Below, in pieces: positions 25,697 through 34,295 of a stretch of 64,000 nucleotides of DNA. The position numbers and the translations under genes were made by a program. The notes beneath the pieces are model-generated. The model was not told the origin of the DNA, did not search any database, and saw nothing but the letters and a program-made list of their open reading frames with translations. This DNA comes from Arthrobacter cavernae (GTDB lineage: Bacteria > Actinomycetota > Actinomycetes > Actinomycetales > Micrococcaceae), in contig NZ_JAFNLL010000031.1 in assembly GCF_017368795.1 (NCBI RefSeq), forward strand, positions 33,612 to 97,611, read 5' to 3'. Position 1 is the first letter of the stretch, and every line of letters begins with the position of its first letter.

Positions 25697-27318
25697 ACGG
25701 ACCCTTTCGTCTTGGCCTCGATCAGGCGATCAGCGTCGGTGAGCAGGTTCTCGAACTCGGAGTCGGGTCCCGGGTCGCAGCCCGTGGCGCCGGCCTTGGA
25801 CGCCGGATCCTCGGAGTCCGCGGCGGAAGCGTCCGACGACGGCAGCCCGCCGAGGTCGGTGCGCTCGAGCAGGTTCTTGCCCAGCTTGTCGGCAGCCGGC
25901 AGTTCGATGGGGTACTTGCCCGTGAAGCACGCGGTGCAGAGGCGTTCGCGCGGCTGCTGGGTGGCCTCGATCATGCCGTCCTCGGAGATGTAGGCCAGCG
26001 AGTCGGCGCCGATGGCCTGGGAGATCTCGTCGATGGTGGCGCCGTTGGCGATCAGTTCCGCGCGGGAGGCGAAGTCGATGCCGTAGAAGCAGGGCCACTG
26101 CACGGGCGGGGAGGAGATCTTGATGTGGACCTCCGCGGCGCCGGCCTCGCGCAGCATCCGCACAATGGCGCGCTGCGTGTTGCCGCGGACGATCGAGTCA
26201 TCCACCACCACAACGCGCTTGCCGCGGATCACGGATTCCAGGGCGTTGAGCTTGAGGCGGATGCCCAGCTGGCGCAGGGTCTGCGAGGGCTGGATGAAGG
26301 TGCGGCCCACGTAGGCGTTCTTGACGAAGCCGTGCGCGAAGGGGATGCCGGACTGTTCGGCGTAGCCCACGGCTGCGGGGGTGCCGGATTCCGGGACCGG
26401 GATGACGATGTCTGCCGCGTGGGAGTTTTCGCGGGCCAGCTGGCGGCCCATTTCCACGCGGGCCTCGTACACGGAGCGGCCGGCGATGGCTGCATCCGGG
26501 CGGGCCAGGTAGACGTATTCGAAGACGCAGCCGGCAGGCGTGGCGTCGGCGAAGCGCTGGGAGCGGACGCCGTCCTCGTCGATGGCGATGAATTCGCCGG
26601 GCTCGATCTCGCGGATGAAGCTCGCGCCCACGGTTGCCAGGGCGGACTGCTCGGAAGCAACAACCCAGCCGCGTTCCAGGCGGCCCAGGCACAGCGGGCG
26701 GATGCCGTAGGTGTCGCGGGCTGCGTAGAGGGTGCCTTCGTCCATGAAGACGAAGCAGAAGCCGCCCTTGATCTTGGGGAGCAGTTCCAGCGCGGTCTGC
26801 TCCAGGGTCTTGCCCTCTTCGCCTTCAAGGAGAGCGGTGACCATGGCGGTGTCCGAGGTGTTGCCCTGCTTCATTTCACCGGTCAGCTGGCCGTTGTTGC
26901 GCTCAAGGATCATGTCCCGGAGTTCAGCGGTGTTGGTCAGGTTGCCGTTGTGGGCCAGGGCCACCGTGCCGGTGGCGGTCGCACCGAGGGTCGGCTGCGC
27001 ATTGGCCCAGTGGCTGGCACCGGTGGTGGAGTACCGGCAGTGGCCAACGGCCAGGTGCCCGGTAAGGGTGTTCAGGGTCGTCTCATCGAAGACCTGAGAC
27101 ACGAGGCCCATGTCCTTGTAGACATTGATGCGTTTGCCGTCACTGGTAGCAATACCAGCCGATTCTTGTCCGCGGTGCTGCAACGCATACAGCCCGTAAT
27201 AGGTGAGTTTTGCTACTTCTTCACCGGGAGCCCAGACCCCGAAGACGCCACAAGCGTCCTGGGGGCCTTTTTCGCCGGGGAGAAGATCATGAGAAAGTTT
27301 TCCGTCGCCACGTGCCAC
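25693..27318 (-). CDS. purF: Amidophosphoribosyltransferase
   Basis: 541 residues. A propeptide of 22 residues precedes the catalytic Cys23 in PQDACGVFGVWAPG, exposed by self-cleavage. Ntn glutaminase domain (YGLYALQHRGQESAGIA), then the PRPP-binding loop VVVVDDSIVRGNTQRAIV. Cysteines in VQWPCFYGIDF and RLCTACFTGKYPIEL fit the Fe-S cluster of the B. subtilis type. It makes phosphoribosylamine, the first committed step of purine synthesis. The last 60 residues are an acidic tail typical of actinobacteria. Confidence 0.95.
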   Translation of the reverse strand: MARGDGKLSHDLLPGEKGPQDACGVFGVWAPGEEVAKLTYYGLYALQHRGQESAGIATSDGKRINVYKDMGLVSQVFDETTLNTLTGHLAVGHCRYSTTGASHWANAQPTLGATATGTVALAHNGNLTNTAELRDMILERNNGQLTGEMKQGNTSDTAMVTALLEGEEGKTLEQTALELLPKIKGGFCFVFMDEGTLYAARDTYGIRPLCLGRLERGWVVASEQSALATVGASFIREIEPGEFIAIDEDGVRSQRFADATPAGCVFEYVYLARPDAAIAGRSVYEARVEMGRQLARENSHAADIVIPVPESGTPAAVGYAEQSGIPFAHGFVKNAYVGRTFIQPSQTLRQLGIRLKLNALESVIRGKRVVVVDDSIVRGNTQRAIVRMLREAGAAEVHIKISSPPVQWPCFYGIDFASRAELIANGATIDEISQAIGADSLAYISEDGMIEATQQPRERLCTACFTGKYPIELPAADKLGKNLLERTDLGGLPSSDASAADSEDPASKAGATGCDPGPDSEFENLLTDADRLIEAKTKGSV

Positions 27319-27475
27319 TGGTCGATTGTCTCACGTCCCGGGCGTGGTAACTTCCCCGCTGCGGCTTTAAGACCGCCCGTGCGGCGAAAATGCGGCGCGT
27401 CTCACATCGGGTCCGCTGTGTGACCCGCCACGGACTGCCGTCCGGCAGTGCGGCCCGGCGCCCGACGGCGGCAGG

Positions 27476-27850
27476 TCAGCGGCCGCCGTCGTCCTCGCCG
27501 TCGGTGTCCGGAACCGAGTCCGGAACGGCCTCGACGACGGCGTGCTGGGCCCGCCGGATGCTCAGGCGGTCAAGGATGAGCGCGACGAGGGCGCCCAGGA
27601 TCACGCCGCCGGCGGCGAAGGCCACCAGGAAGAAACCGAAGACAGTCCCGGCGTCGAAGCTCGGATTGACCGGGAGGCCGTACGCGACGAAGGCCGCGAT
27701 GATGATGCCGACCACGGCGCCGAGCACCATGAACGGCACGAATTTGGGCGCCCGGCGGACGGTGATGCCGCGGCGGGCGGGGGCGCCGCCTCCGGTGTTG
27801 TTGCCGGAGTCCGGGCCTGCGCCGGTGGTGTTGGTGTCCTCAGAAGCCAT
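27476..27850 (-). CDS. Small two-TM membrane protein of unknown function
   Basis: 124 residues: a polar N-terminus rich in Gly/Asn/Thr, two membrane segments (FVPFMVLGAVVGIIIAAFVAY and GFFLVAFAAGGVILGALVAL), and an acidic C-terminus. Similar small proteins occur near purF in actinobacteria, but I know of no function. It lies upstream of purF on the same strand, separated by about 160 bases, so co-transcription is possible but not certain. Confidence 0.7.
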   Translation of the reverse strand: MASEDTNTTGAGPDSGNNTGGGAPARRGITVRRAPKFVPFMVLGAVVGIIIAAFVAYGLPVNPSFDAGTVFGFFLVAFAAGGVILGALVALILDRLSIRRAQHAVVEAVPDSVPDTDGEDDGGR

Positions 27851-27868
27851 GCCGTCCAGCCTACCGTT

Positions 27869-27951
27869 CCGAGTTTATGTACAGATAACGACCCTAAAGA
27901 CGGGGCTTTAGGGCGTTATCTGTACATAAACTCGGCTGTACATAAACTCGG
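27869..27951. terminator. Long hairpin with a tandem copy of one arm
   Basis: Left arm 27869-27899 and right arm 27906-27935 pair over about 29 positions, starting CCGAGTTTATGTACAG and closing with CCTAAAG/CTTTAGG. The last 16 bases of the right arm, CTGTACATAAACTCGG, are repeated exactly and directly at 27936-27951. It lies between the minus-strand uraH end and the start of the small membrane protein gene, so it probably terminates the ura operon. Confidence 0.7.
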
Positions 27952-27954
27952 GGG

Positions 27955-28296
27955 TCAGCTGCCGCGGTATGTGGAGAACGCGAACGGGCTCAGCAGCAGC
28001 GGCACGTGGTAGTGCTCGCCGGCGTCGGACACCGTGAAGTTCAGGTCCACCTCGGGGAAGAACGTCTCCGTGCCGAGGCCCGCGTAGTAGGCGCCGGTGG
28101 CGAAGTTCAGGCGGTAGGCGCCGGCGTCGAGCTGTTCGGGGCCGAGGTCCTTGATCCGGCCATCCGCATCGGTGGTGCCGTCCGCCACGAGCGTCCAGTT
28201 CCCGCCGTCGCGCACGTACAGGCCGACCGCGACGCCGGCCGCCGGCCGCCCGGAGCCGGTGTCCAGGATGTGGGTGGTTACCCGGGAAACGCTCAT
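27955..28296 (-). CDS. uraH: 5-hydroxyisourate hydrolase
   Basis: 113 residues, the normal length of transthyretin-like HIU hydrolase. N-terminal VTTHILDTGSGRPAAGVAV and the C-terminal signature YRGS are both intact; HYHVPLLLSPFAFSTYRGS carries the active-site His and Arg region. It opens 5-hydroxyisourate, the product of urate oxidation, to OHCU. The start overlaps the uraD stop (ATGA). No urate oxidase lies in the window. Confidence 0.93.
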   Translation of the reverse strand: MSVSRVTTHILDTGSGRPAAGVAVGLYVRDGGNWTLVADGTTDADGRIKDLGPEQLDAGAYRLNFATGAYYAGLGTETFFPEVDLNFTVSDAGEHYHVPLLLSPFAFSTYRGS

Positions 28297-28805
28297 GCGC
28301 TGACCTCTTCTTCACTGATCACGTTGGCAAGGCGCAGCAGGGCAATTTCGCGCAACTGGCCGGCCACAATGTTGTCTTCTTCTTCCGGAGTGTGCGCCAG
28401 GCGTTCCTGGAGCGAGGCCAGGATCTCGGTGGCGCTGCGCCCGGCGGCGCGGATCAGGAAGACCCGTCCGAACTTCTCCTCGTAGCTCCGGTTGCCCTCG
28501 GCGAGGGCGGCCGCAACGCCGTCGTCGCCGGGATCCACTCCGGCCTGTTCGGAACGGGACATGGCCGCCTCGGTGGTCTGGGCCTGGGGCCGTTCGCCGA
28601 TCCGGGGGTGGTGGGCGAGGGCCGCCGCCACCTCCGCGGGGGTGAAGGGCTCGGCCGTTTCCCTGGCAAAGCCAAGAAGGGAGTCCATGCCATTGAAAGG
28701 GCGGGCGTCCGCGATCTGCTCCACCCAGCGCTGGATGTCCAGGCAGGGGCGGAGGACGCCGATGACGTCCGCGCGGTCAACACTGTTGAATACTGCAAGC
28801 TGCAT
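28293..28805 (-). CDS. uraD: OHCU decarboxylase
   Basis: 170 residues. Conserved HPRIGE motif with the catalytic His near residue 67, and a helical fold with QLREIALLRLANVI at the C-terminus. It converts 2-oxo-4-hydroxy-4-carboxy-5-ureidoimidazoline stereospecifically to S-allantoin. First gene of uraD-uraH. The promoter region contains TTCCGC-N4-TGGAA at 28896-28910, also present in front of the glyoxylate/allantoinase operon. Confidence 0.93.
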   Translation of the reverse strand: MQLAVFNSVDRADVIGVLRPCLDIQRWVEQIADARPFNGMDSLLGFARETAEPFTPAEVAAALAHHPRIGERPQAQTTEAAMSRSEQAGVDPGDDGVAAALAEGNRSYEEKFGRVFLIRAAGRSATEILASLQERLAHTPEEEDNIVAGQLREIALLRLANVISEEEVSA

Positions 28806-28895
28806 GCTTGTTCATTCCTCGTGCAAATGCTGGCATCCATGGTGACGGCTATGCGGAATTCCGGCCGCGAAGGCCGGCTGAAACTGACTTCAATC

Positions 28896-28910
28896 TTCCG
28901 CATCATGGAA
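28896..28910. promoter_or_regulatory. Candidate purine-catabolism operator (copy 1)
   Basis: TTCCGC-ATCA-TGGAA, an imperfect 15-bp inverted repeat about 90 bases upstream of the uraD start. The same pattern, TTCCGC-TTTG-TGGAA, lies upstream of hyi at 62244-62258. Two hits in the promoters of one metabolic route suggest a common regulator. Confidence 0.45.
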
Positions 28911-28995
28911 CTGTTATTTCAGCATACGTAATAGTCAAGTCGACGGCCGGGGCCGGTGTCAAGAGAATACCGCAACACTCCCCTGCGCCGACTCC

Positions 28996-29047
28996 GACGC
29001 TCTCTCACCTTTGTGGTGTTTTGGCCCGACGCTCCCTCACCTTTGGG
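28996..29047 (+). repeat. 32-bp-period intergenic repeat, cluster R3 (2 forward copies)
   Basis: GACGCTCTCTCACCTTTG at 28996 and GACGCTCCCTCACCTTTGG at 29028, 32 bases apart. The only cluster placed between divergent genes, 40 bases upstream of the aminotransferase start. Confidence 0.8.
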
Positions 29048-29084
29048 AGGAGAATGTCCCCAACAACGGTGAAGGGTTTCCGCC

Positions 29085-30179
29085 ATGCCAGCCATCCTGA
29101 CCTCCCGGTTCCTGTTCGGTCCGGGCCCCAGCAATTGCTACCCGGAGGCCACGGCCGCCCTGGCCTACCCGGTGATCGGGCACCTGGACCCGGTTTTCAT
29201 CGAGCGCCTGGACCGGACGTGCGCCGGGCTCCGGACGGTGTGGGGGACCGCGAACGCCCGCACCCTACCCTTGAGCGCCACGGGATCCGGCGGCATGGAA
29301 GCCGCCTTTGTAAACACGGTGTCCAACGGCGACGTGGCCGTTGTCGCCGTCAACGGCCTCTTCGGGGAGCGGATGTGCGAGGTCGCCAGGCGCTGCGGGG
29401 CCACCGTGGTGCGCGTGGACCACGAATGGGGCCAGCCCGTGGATGCGGAAAGGGTCCTGGCCGCCCACCCCAACCCCAAGGTCATTGCCGCCGTCCACGC
29501 CGAAACCTCCGTTGGTGTGCTCTCGGACATTGCCGCGCTCGGTGCCGGCAAGGGCGATGCCCTGCTGATCGCCGACGCCGTGACCTCGATCGGCGGGCTG
29601 GAACTGCTCGCAGACGAGTGGGGCATCGACGTCGGCTATGCCGGGACGCAGAAATGCCTGGGCGTGCCGCCGGGGCTGTCCCCGTTCACCGTGTCCGAGC
29701 GCGCGTTCGAGCGCCGCATCAAGGATCCGCGCTCCTGGTACCTCGACATCGGCCTGCTCGGCGGCTATGTCGGCGCGGCCAGCGGCGCCCGCACCTACCA
29801 CCACACGGCTCCCGTCACCATGATCGCGGGCCTCGAAGCCGCCCTGGACCGCATCCTTGCCGAGGGCCTGGGCGCCGTGCAGGCCCGGCACCGCGCCGCC
29901 GGAACCGCCCTGCAAGCGGGCCTGCAGGAGATGGGCCTGGAGCTGTTTGCCGCCGAAGGCGCCCGCCTGCCGAGCCTCACCACCGTGAGAGTGCCCGACG
30001 GCGTCGACTCGGCTGCCGTGCGCAGCTACCTTTTGGAGCACTTCAGCATGGAGATCGGCAGCGGGGTGCGCGAGTTCACGGACACGGTGTGGCGCATCGG
30101 CATGATGGGCCCGAACGCCGCCCCGGCCTCGGTGACTCTGGTGCTGGGTGCGCTCAAGGAGGCCCTCGCGCACGCCTGA
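29085..30179 (+). CDS. Class V aminotransferase, alanine/ureidoglycine-glyoxylate type
   Basis: 364 residues. Fold-type I class V aminotransferase: FGPGPSNCYPEA at the start, SATGSGGMEAAFVNTV, the PLP Lys in GYAGTQKCLGVPPG, and a C-terminal GSGVREFTDTVWRIGMMG. The family includes alanine-glyoxylate aminotransferase and B. subtilis PucG, which transaminates S-ureidoglycine with glyoxylate. Divergent placement beside uraD-uraH favours a PucG-like role in allantoin nitrogen recovery; plain alanine-glyoxylate activity is the alternative. GAAGGG precedes ATG 29085. Confidence 0.8.
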   Translation: MPAILTSRFLFGPGPSNCYPEATAALAYPVIGHLDPVFIERLDRTCAGLRTVWGTANARTLPLSATGSGGMEAAFVNTVSNGDVAVVAVNGLFGERMCEVARRCGATVVRVDHEWGQPVDAERVLAAHPNPKVIAAVHAETSVGVLSDIAALGAGKGDALLIADAVTSIGGLELLADEWGIDVGYAGTQKCLGVPPGLSPFTVSERAFERRIKDPRSWYLDIGLLGGYVGAASGARTYHHTAPVTMIAGLEAALDRILAEGLGAVQARHRAAGTALQAGLQEMGLELFAAEGARLPSLTTVRVPDGVDSAAVRSYLLEHFSMEIGSGVREFTDTVWRIGMMGPNAAPASVTLVLGALKEALAHA

Positions 30180-30215
30180 GCCGCGCGCTGTGGCGGGCTG
30201 GCGGGGAGCGTCCCC

Positions 30216-30935
30216 TTACGCTCCTGCGGGACCGACCGCCGAGAGGATGCGGAACTGCCGGCCCACGGCATGGCTCTCGGCGCCCTCGGCCGCTGTGACG
30301 ATATCCCCGGCGTCAATGTCGGATGCGGCGCAAATGACGGTGCGTCCGCCGTCGTTGACGAGGGCGGCCCGCTCGCCGATGCGCCGCAGCAGGGGCAGCC
30401 CCAGCCGTTCCAGTGTTTGTGCGGTGACGTCCAGCCCCACGATCCCTGCAATGGTGCCGCCGTTGAAGACGGGATGGGAGAACGTCAGGACGTACTCGTC
30501 GGTGCAGAGTAGGTCGATGAAGGGCCCCGTGACGTGTGGCTTGCCGGTCTCCACGGGAATCCGGAACCACTCGGACTTGACGTAACGGCTCAAGGACTGG
30601 GGGCTGAAGTTGGCCAGGGCGTCCACTCGTTCCATGTCGTCGCCCTGCCACCACGCAATGTAGCTGCGGTCCGGTCCAAGGAGCCCCGGGGTGGCGATGA
30701 AGCCCGCCCCCACCACCTTCGAGTCCGGGGCCTGCAGCATGGACTGCACTGCGGGCCGGATGAACTTGTCTACGGCTGTGCCCGTCAGTTTGCCGCTGTC
30801 CGTGATCCAGGCCGTGGTGGCCGCAGCCCACTGATCCAGTTGCCGCTCCACCCCGGTCACCAGGGCGTTGATCTCCTCCACGCCCCGGAGCGCAGGGGAA
30901 ATCGGTGCCTTCAGTTCGGCGCCGTTGCCGTCCAT
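30216..30935 (-). CDS. Free-standing Cache/PDC-like sensor domain protein
   Basis: 239 residues with no signal peptide or membrane segment. The middle resembles a Cache/PDC fold: AGFIATPGLLGPDRSYIAWWQ, PYVTGPFIDLLCTDEYVLTF-like strand order (here HVTGPFIDLLCTDEY), and VFNGGTIAGIVGLDVTAQTLE, the usual Cache end. Cache domains normally sit outside the membrane on chemoreceptors and kinases; this one seems cytoplasmic and alone. It lies 13 bases after a GntR gene on the same strand, so it is probably co-transcribed and may sense the ligand taken up by the adjacent transporter. Output mechanism unknown. Confidence 0.7.
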   Translation of the reverse strand: MDGNGAELKAPISPALRGVEEINALVTGVERQLDQWAAATTAWITDSGKLTGTAVDKFIRPAVQSMLQAPDSKVVGAGFIATPGLLGPDRSYIAWWQGDDMERVDALANFSPQSLSRYVKSEWFRIPVETGKPHVTGPFIDLLCTDEYVLTFSHPVFNGGTIAGIVGLDVTAQTLERLGLPLLRRIGERAALVNDGGRTVICAASDIDAGDIVTAAEGAESHAVGRQFRILSAVGPAGA

Positions 30936-30948
30936 GTTTCTGCCTTCG

Positions 30949-31710
30949 CTAGTGTGACTGCCCGCTTGAGTGTTCTTCCAGCAGCCAGGTGGTTGTCATG
31001 TGGATCAGGTCCTTGGTGCGCGCTTCTGCGCTGGCTTGATCATGCCGGGCGATGGCAGCCGTCACGGCCTCGCTCAGTTCGGCCGTCCGGTTGCAGAAGT
31101 CCGTGTCGCCGAAGGGCAACAACGTCAGTGTGCCCATGTCCGCCTGCAGCCGCAGGAGTTCACGGGCCAGCCGTGCTGATCGCGCCACTGCTGCGATTTC
31201 GAGCAGGAATTCCGACGACGCCAGGCGCCATTCCAGGGCCGTCGCCGGCGTGCCGTTCTCGGCGCGCGGACGGATGTAGGTCCGCAGCGCCTCGACATCG
31301 CCGTCGTTGGATCGTTTCGCGGCGACGCCGGCGCAGGTGGCCGCAATGGCCTGGTAGTGCAGGCCAAGGTCGCTGATCTGCAGCCGAGTCAAGGCGAGCA
31401 GCCGGATCCGGGCGTGGTCGGGCGAAGGGAGCGCGTCATCGGCAATGAAGCTGCCGCCGCTGCGCCCGCGCGCGGTGCGGATCAGGCCCTGCCCGCGCAG
31501 CTGGGACAGTGCCTCGCGCGTGGTCACTGCCGATACGCCCAGGGCGCCGGCAAGTTCGACTTCATTGGGCAGCCGTTGACCGCTGACGAGGAGCCCTGTT
31601 TCCACGGCAAGTTCGATGCGCCGGCACACTTCATCGACCAGGCCGCCGGACTTGATGGGGGTGAAAACGGCGGCCAGGCTCCGTGACGCGCCCAAGGGGG
31701 AAAGCGACAT
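30949..31710 (-). CDS. GntR-family (FadR/FCD type) regulator
   Basis: 253 residues. N-terminal winged helix (GLVDEVCRRIELAVETGLLV ... LAGALGVSAVTTREALSQLR) and an all-helical C-terminal FCD-like ligand domain. The start ATG 31710 is preferred because GGGAGG stands eight bases upstream; an in-frame ATG at 31728 is possible. Divergent from the polyamine-type ABC operon, with a 22-bp palindrome between them, so it probably controls that operon and itself. The Cache gene follows directly. Confidence 0.85.
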   Translation of the reverse strand: MSLSPLGASRSLAAVFTPIKSGGLVDEVCRRIELAVETGLLVSGQRLPNEVELAGALGVSAVTTREALSQLRGQGLIRTARGRSGGSFIADDALPSPDHARIRLLALTRLQISDLGLHYQAIAATCAGVAAKRSNDGDVEALRTYIRPRAENGTPATALEWRLASSEFLLEIAAVARSARLARELLRLQADMGTLTLLPFGDTDFCNRTAELSEAVTAAIARHDQASAEARTKDLIHMTTTWLLEEHSSGQSH

Positions 31711-31785
31711 GTGCCCGGCCTCCCTCATGATTGCGACTCGAAATGTGTTCACCGCAATCGTAGCCCCAGGGCACGTAACAGATCT

Positions 31786-31807
31786 ATACATAAATCCTCT
31801 TATGTAT
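31786..31807. promoter_or_regulatory. Putative GntR operator
   Basis: ATACATAA-ATCCTC-TTATGTAT, a perfect 8-bp inverted repeat with a 6-base spacer, midway between the divergent gntR and ABC transporter genes. AT-rich in an otherwise GC-rich region. Confidence 0.6.
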
Positions 31808-31892
31808 TAGTCTTTCTCGAAAGCCGCGACAACGTGCTCCACATCACACCCTGGAGCTCCGTCCCGGACCACAGGAATTGAAAGGCAGACCC

Positions 31893-32960
31893 ATGAGCGA
31901 GACAGCACTGGCTGCGGTGCAGAAACCCACCGCAGAGGTCCCCGCCATCAGACTTCGCCGGTTGACGAAGTCCTTTGGTGAGACCAACGCGGTGGACGGG
32001 GTGGACCTGGACATCCGACAAGGGGAGTTCTTCTCCATGCTGGGCCCGTCCGGCTCCGGCAAGACCACGGTGCTGCGCCTGATCGCCGGATTCGAGCTGC
32101 CCACATCCGGAACCATCGAGCTCGAGGGCCAGGATGTCAGCGGCAAGGCCCCGTTCGAGCGCGACGTCAACACCGTGTTCCAGGACTATGCGCTGTTCCC
32201 GCACATGTCCTTGGTGGACAACGTCGCGTACGGGCTCCGGGTGCGCGGCATGGGCCGAACGGAACGCCGTGAACGTGCCGCCGAGGCCCTGGGGCGGGTC
32301 CAGCTTGGAAAGTTCGTGAGTCGGCGCCCGTCCCAGCTCTCCGGCGGCCAGCGCCAGCGCGTGGCCCTGGCCCGTGCTCTGGTGGTGGAGCCCAAGGTGT
32401 TGCTGCTGGACGAACCCCTGGGTGCCCTCGACCTGAAGCTGCGCCAGCAAATGCAGATCGAGCTCAAGGAACTCCAGCGTTCCCTGGGAATCACCTTCAT
32501 CTTCGTCACCCACGACCAGGAAGAAGCACTCACCATGAGTGACCGCATCGGCGTGTTCAACAACGGCAAGATCGCACAGATCGGCACCGCGCACGAAATC
32601 TACCAGCGCCCCGCCGGCCCCTTCGTGGCGAACTTCGTGGGCACCTCCAACCTCTTCGATCCCGTCGTCGCCGGCAGGCTCTACGGCCGCCAGGAGCAGT
32701 TTGTGGTCCGTCCCGAGCGGCTCAGCCTCTCCTGGGACCGGAGTGCGGCAATGCACGACGGCGTCGCCTCCTTGCCCGGCAAGGTCACCTCGATCGTCTA
32801 CGTCGGGCACGCCACCCAGGTGAACGTGGCACTGGAGGACGGCCCCGCCGTCGTGGTCCTGGTGGGCACCGAACTTCCTGAAGGCGAGCAGCTGCTCGGC
32901 CGGGATGTCACCGTCAGTTGGGCCCACCGTGATGCCGTGTGGCTCCCCGGCGAGGCCTAA
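31893..32960 (+). CDS. Spermidine/putrescine-type ABC transporter ATP-binding protein
   Basis: 355 residues. Walker A GPSGSGKT, signature LSGGQRQRVALARAL, Walker B VLLLDEPLGALD, switch His in FVTHDQEEALTMSD, then a TOBE_2 domain (VVRPERLSLSWDR ... SIVYVGHATQVNVAL). This PotA-like layout serves polyamine, thiamine, iron or sulfonate uptake systems. It starts a four-gene operon, ATPase first, then binding protein and two permeases. ATG 31893 has GAAAGGCAG upstream. Confidence 0.9.
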   Translation: MSETALAAVQKPTAEVPAIRLRRLTKSFGETNAVDGVDLDIRQGEFFSMLGPSGSGKTTVLRLIAGFELPTSGTIELEGQDVSGKAPFERDVNTVFQDYALFPHMSLVDNVAYGLRVRGMGRTERRERAAEALGRVQLGKFVSRRPSQLSGGQRQRVALARALVVEPKVLLLDEPLGALDLKLRQQMQIELKELQRSLGITFIFVTHDQEEALTMSDRIGVFNNGKIAQIGTAHEIYQRPAGPFVANFVGTSNLFDPVVAGRLYGRQEQFVVRPERLSLSWDRSAAMHDGVASLPGKVTSIVYVGHATQVNVALEDGPAVVVLVGTELPEGEQLLGRDVTVSWAHRDAVWLPGEA

Positions 32961-33018
32961 AGGCCGGCAGTTCCATCAGTCCTTCACCCAAGTACCCGTA
33001 CCCCGAAAGGTAAGAACA

Positions 33019-34200
33019 GTGGCAATCAAGAACAAATCCCTCCAGCTCATGGGGGCACTGGCCGCGGCAACGCTCGCCCTGGCATCCTGTGGAACCACTT
33101 CCGGCAACAACAACCCCGGCGCCACCGCCAAGACCGAGATCGGCGCGGGTGAAGGCCAGGTGTCCATCCTGGGCTGGCCCGGTTACGTTGAGGACGGCAC
33201 CAACGACCCCAAGGTTGACTGGGTGACGAAGTTCGAAAAGGACACGGGATGCCAGGTTGATTTCAAGCCGTTCGGCACGTCGGACGAGGCCGTCACCCTC
33301 ATGCGGACCGGTCAGTACGACGTCATCTCCGCCTCCGGTGACGCTTCCCTCCGCCTGATTGCCGGCGGCGACGTCCAGGCCGTCAACACGGGCCTGCTGA
33401 AGAATTACCCGGACGTCTATCCGTTCCTGAAGGACAAGGCATGGAACACGGTGGACGGGAAGAACTACGGCATGCCGCACGGCTGGGGCGCCAACCTACT
33501 GATGTACCGAACGGACAAAGTAGTGCCGGCCCCCACCTCCTGGGGATCGGTATTCGGTGATGCCGCCACGTACAGCGGCAAGGTGACGGCCTATGACTCA
33601 CCCATCTACATCGCCGACGCCGCCTTGTACCTGATGAAGCACCAGCCGGATCTGAACATCAAGAACCCGTACGCGCTCGATTCCACCCAGCTGGCCGCCG
33701 CCGTGAGCCTGCTCAAGGAACAGCGCAAGCACGTAGGCGAGTACTGGAGTGACGTGGTCAAGGAAGTGCAGTCCTTCACCACCGGCAGCTCCGTCATCGG
33801 CACCACCTGGCAGGTGGGCGCGAACATTGCCGTGGCCGACGGCGCCCAGGTGCAGACCCTGCTGCCGGAGGAAGGCGCCACGGGATGGTCCGATACCTGG
33901 ATGATCGGCTCCAAGACCAAGAACCCGAATTGCTCGTACAAGTGGCTCGACTACATCGCCAGCCCGGAAGCCAACGCGCAGGTGGCCGAGTACTTCGGCG
34001 AATCCCCGGCCAACCCCAAGGCCTGTGCCCTGACCGCGGACAAGCAGCACTGCGAGACGTTCCACTCCGGTGACGAGTCCTACGCCAAGCAGATCTGGTA
34101 CTGGACCACGCCGGTGGCGAACTGCCTGGACGGCCGCAAGGACGCCAAGTGCACCGACTATTCGGAGTGGACCAAGGCCTGGACCGAAATCAAGGGCTGA
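33019..34200 (+). CDS. PotD-type extracellular substrate-binding lipoprotein
   Basis: 393 residues. Lipoprotein signal with lipobox LASC (Cys 24), then ILGWPGYVEDGTNDPKVDWVTKFEKDTGC, typical of PotD/PotF-like proteins (COG0687). NYGMPHGWGANLLMYRTDKV is another family block. Ligand probably a polyamine or similar cation; not certain, since four extra cysteines near the C-terminus are unusual. GTG 33019 is chosen with GAAAGG upstream; no ATG fits before the signal peptide. A strong hairpin follows the gene. Confidence 0.88.
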   Translation: MAIKNKSLQLMGALAAATLALASCGTTSGNNNPGATAKTEIGAGEGQVSILGWPGYVEDGTNDPKVDWVTKFEKDTGCQVDFKPFGTSDEAVTLMRTGQYDVISASGDASLRLIAGGDVQAVNTGLLKNYPDVYPFLKDKAWNTVDGKNYGMPHGWGANLLMYRTDKVVPAPTSWGSVFGDAATYSGKVTAYDSPIYIADAALYLMKHQPDLNIKNPYALDSTQLAAAVSLLKEQRKHVGEYWSDVVKEVQSFTTGSSVIGTTWQVGANIAVADGAQVQTLLPEEGATGWSDTWMIGSKTKNPNCSYKWLDYIASPEANAQVAEYFGESPANPKACALTADKQHCETFHSGDESYAKQIWYWTTPVANCLDGRKDAKCTDYSEWTKAWTEIKG

Positions 34201-34214
34201 TCTCCCAGCCATAG

Positions 34215-34247
34215 GGGGGTGGCCGGCTGCCCCGGCCGGCCACCCCC
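34215..34247 (+). terminator. Intra-operon hairpin after the binding-protein gene
   Basis: GGGGGTGGCCGGC (34215-34227) pairs perfectly with GCCGGCCACCCCC (34235-34247), 7-base loop, no T-tract. It sits between the lipoprotein and permease genes and probably protects or partly terminates the message so that binding protein is made in excess. Confidence 0.7.
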
Positions 34248-34295
34248 GCAGCCCGGCGTCCCGCCCAACAACCAAGGACCAAAAGGTAAGAATCC

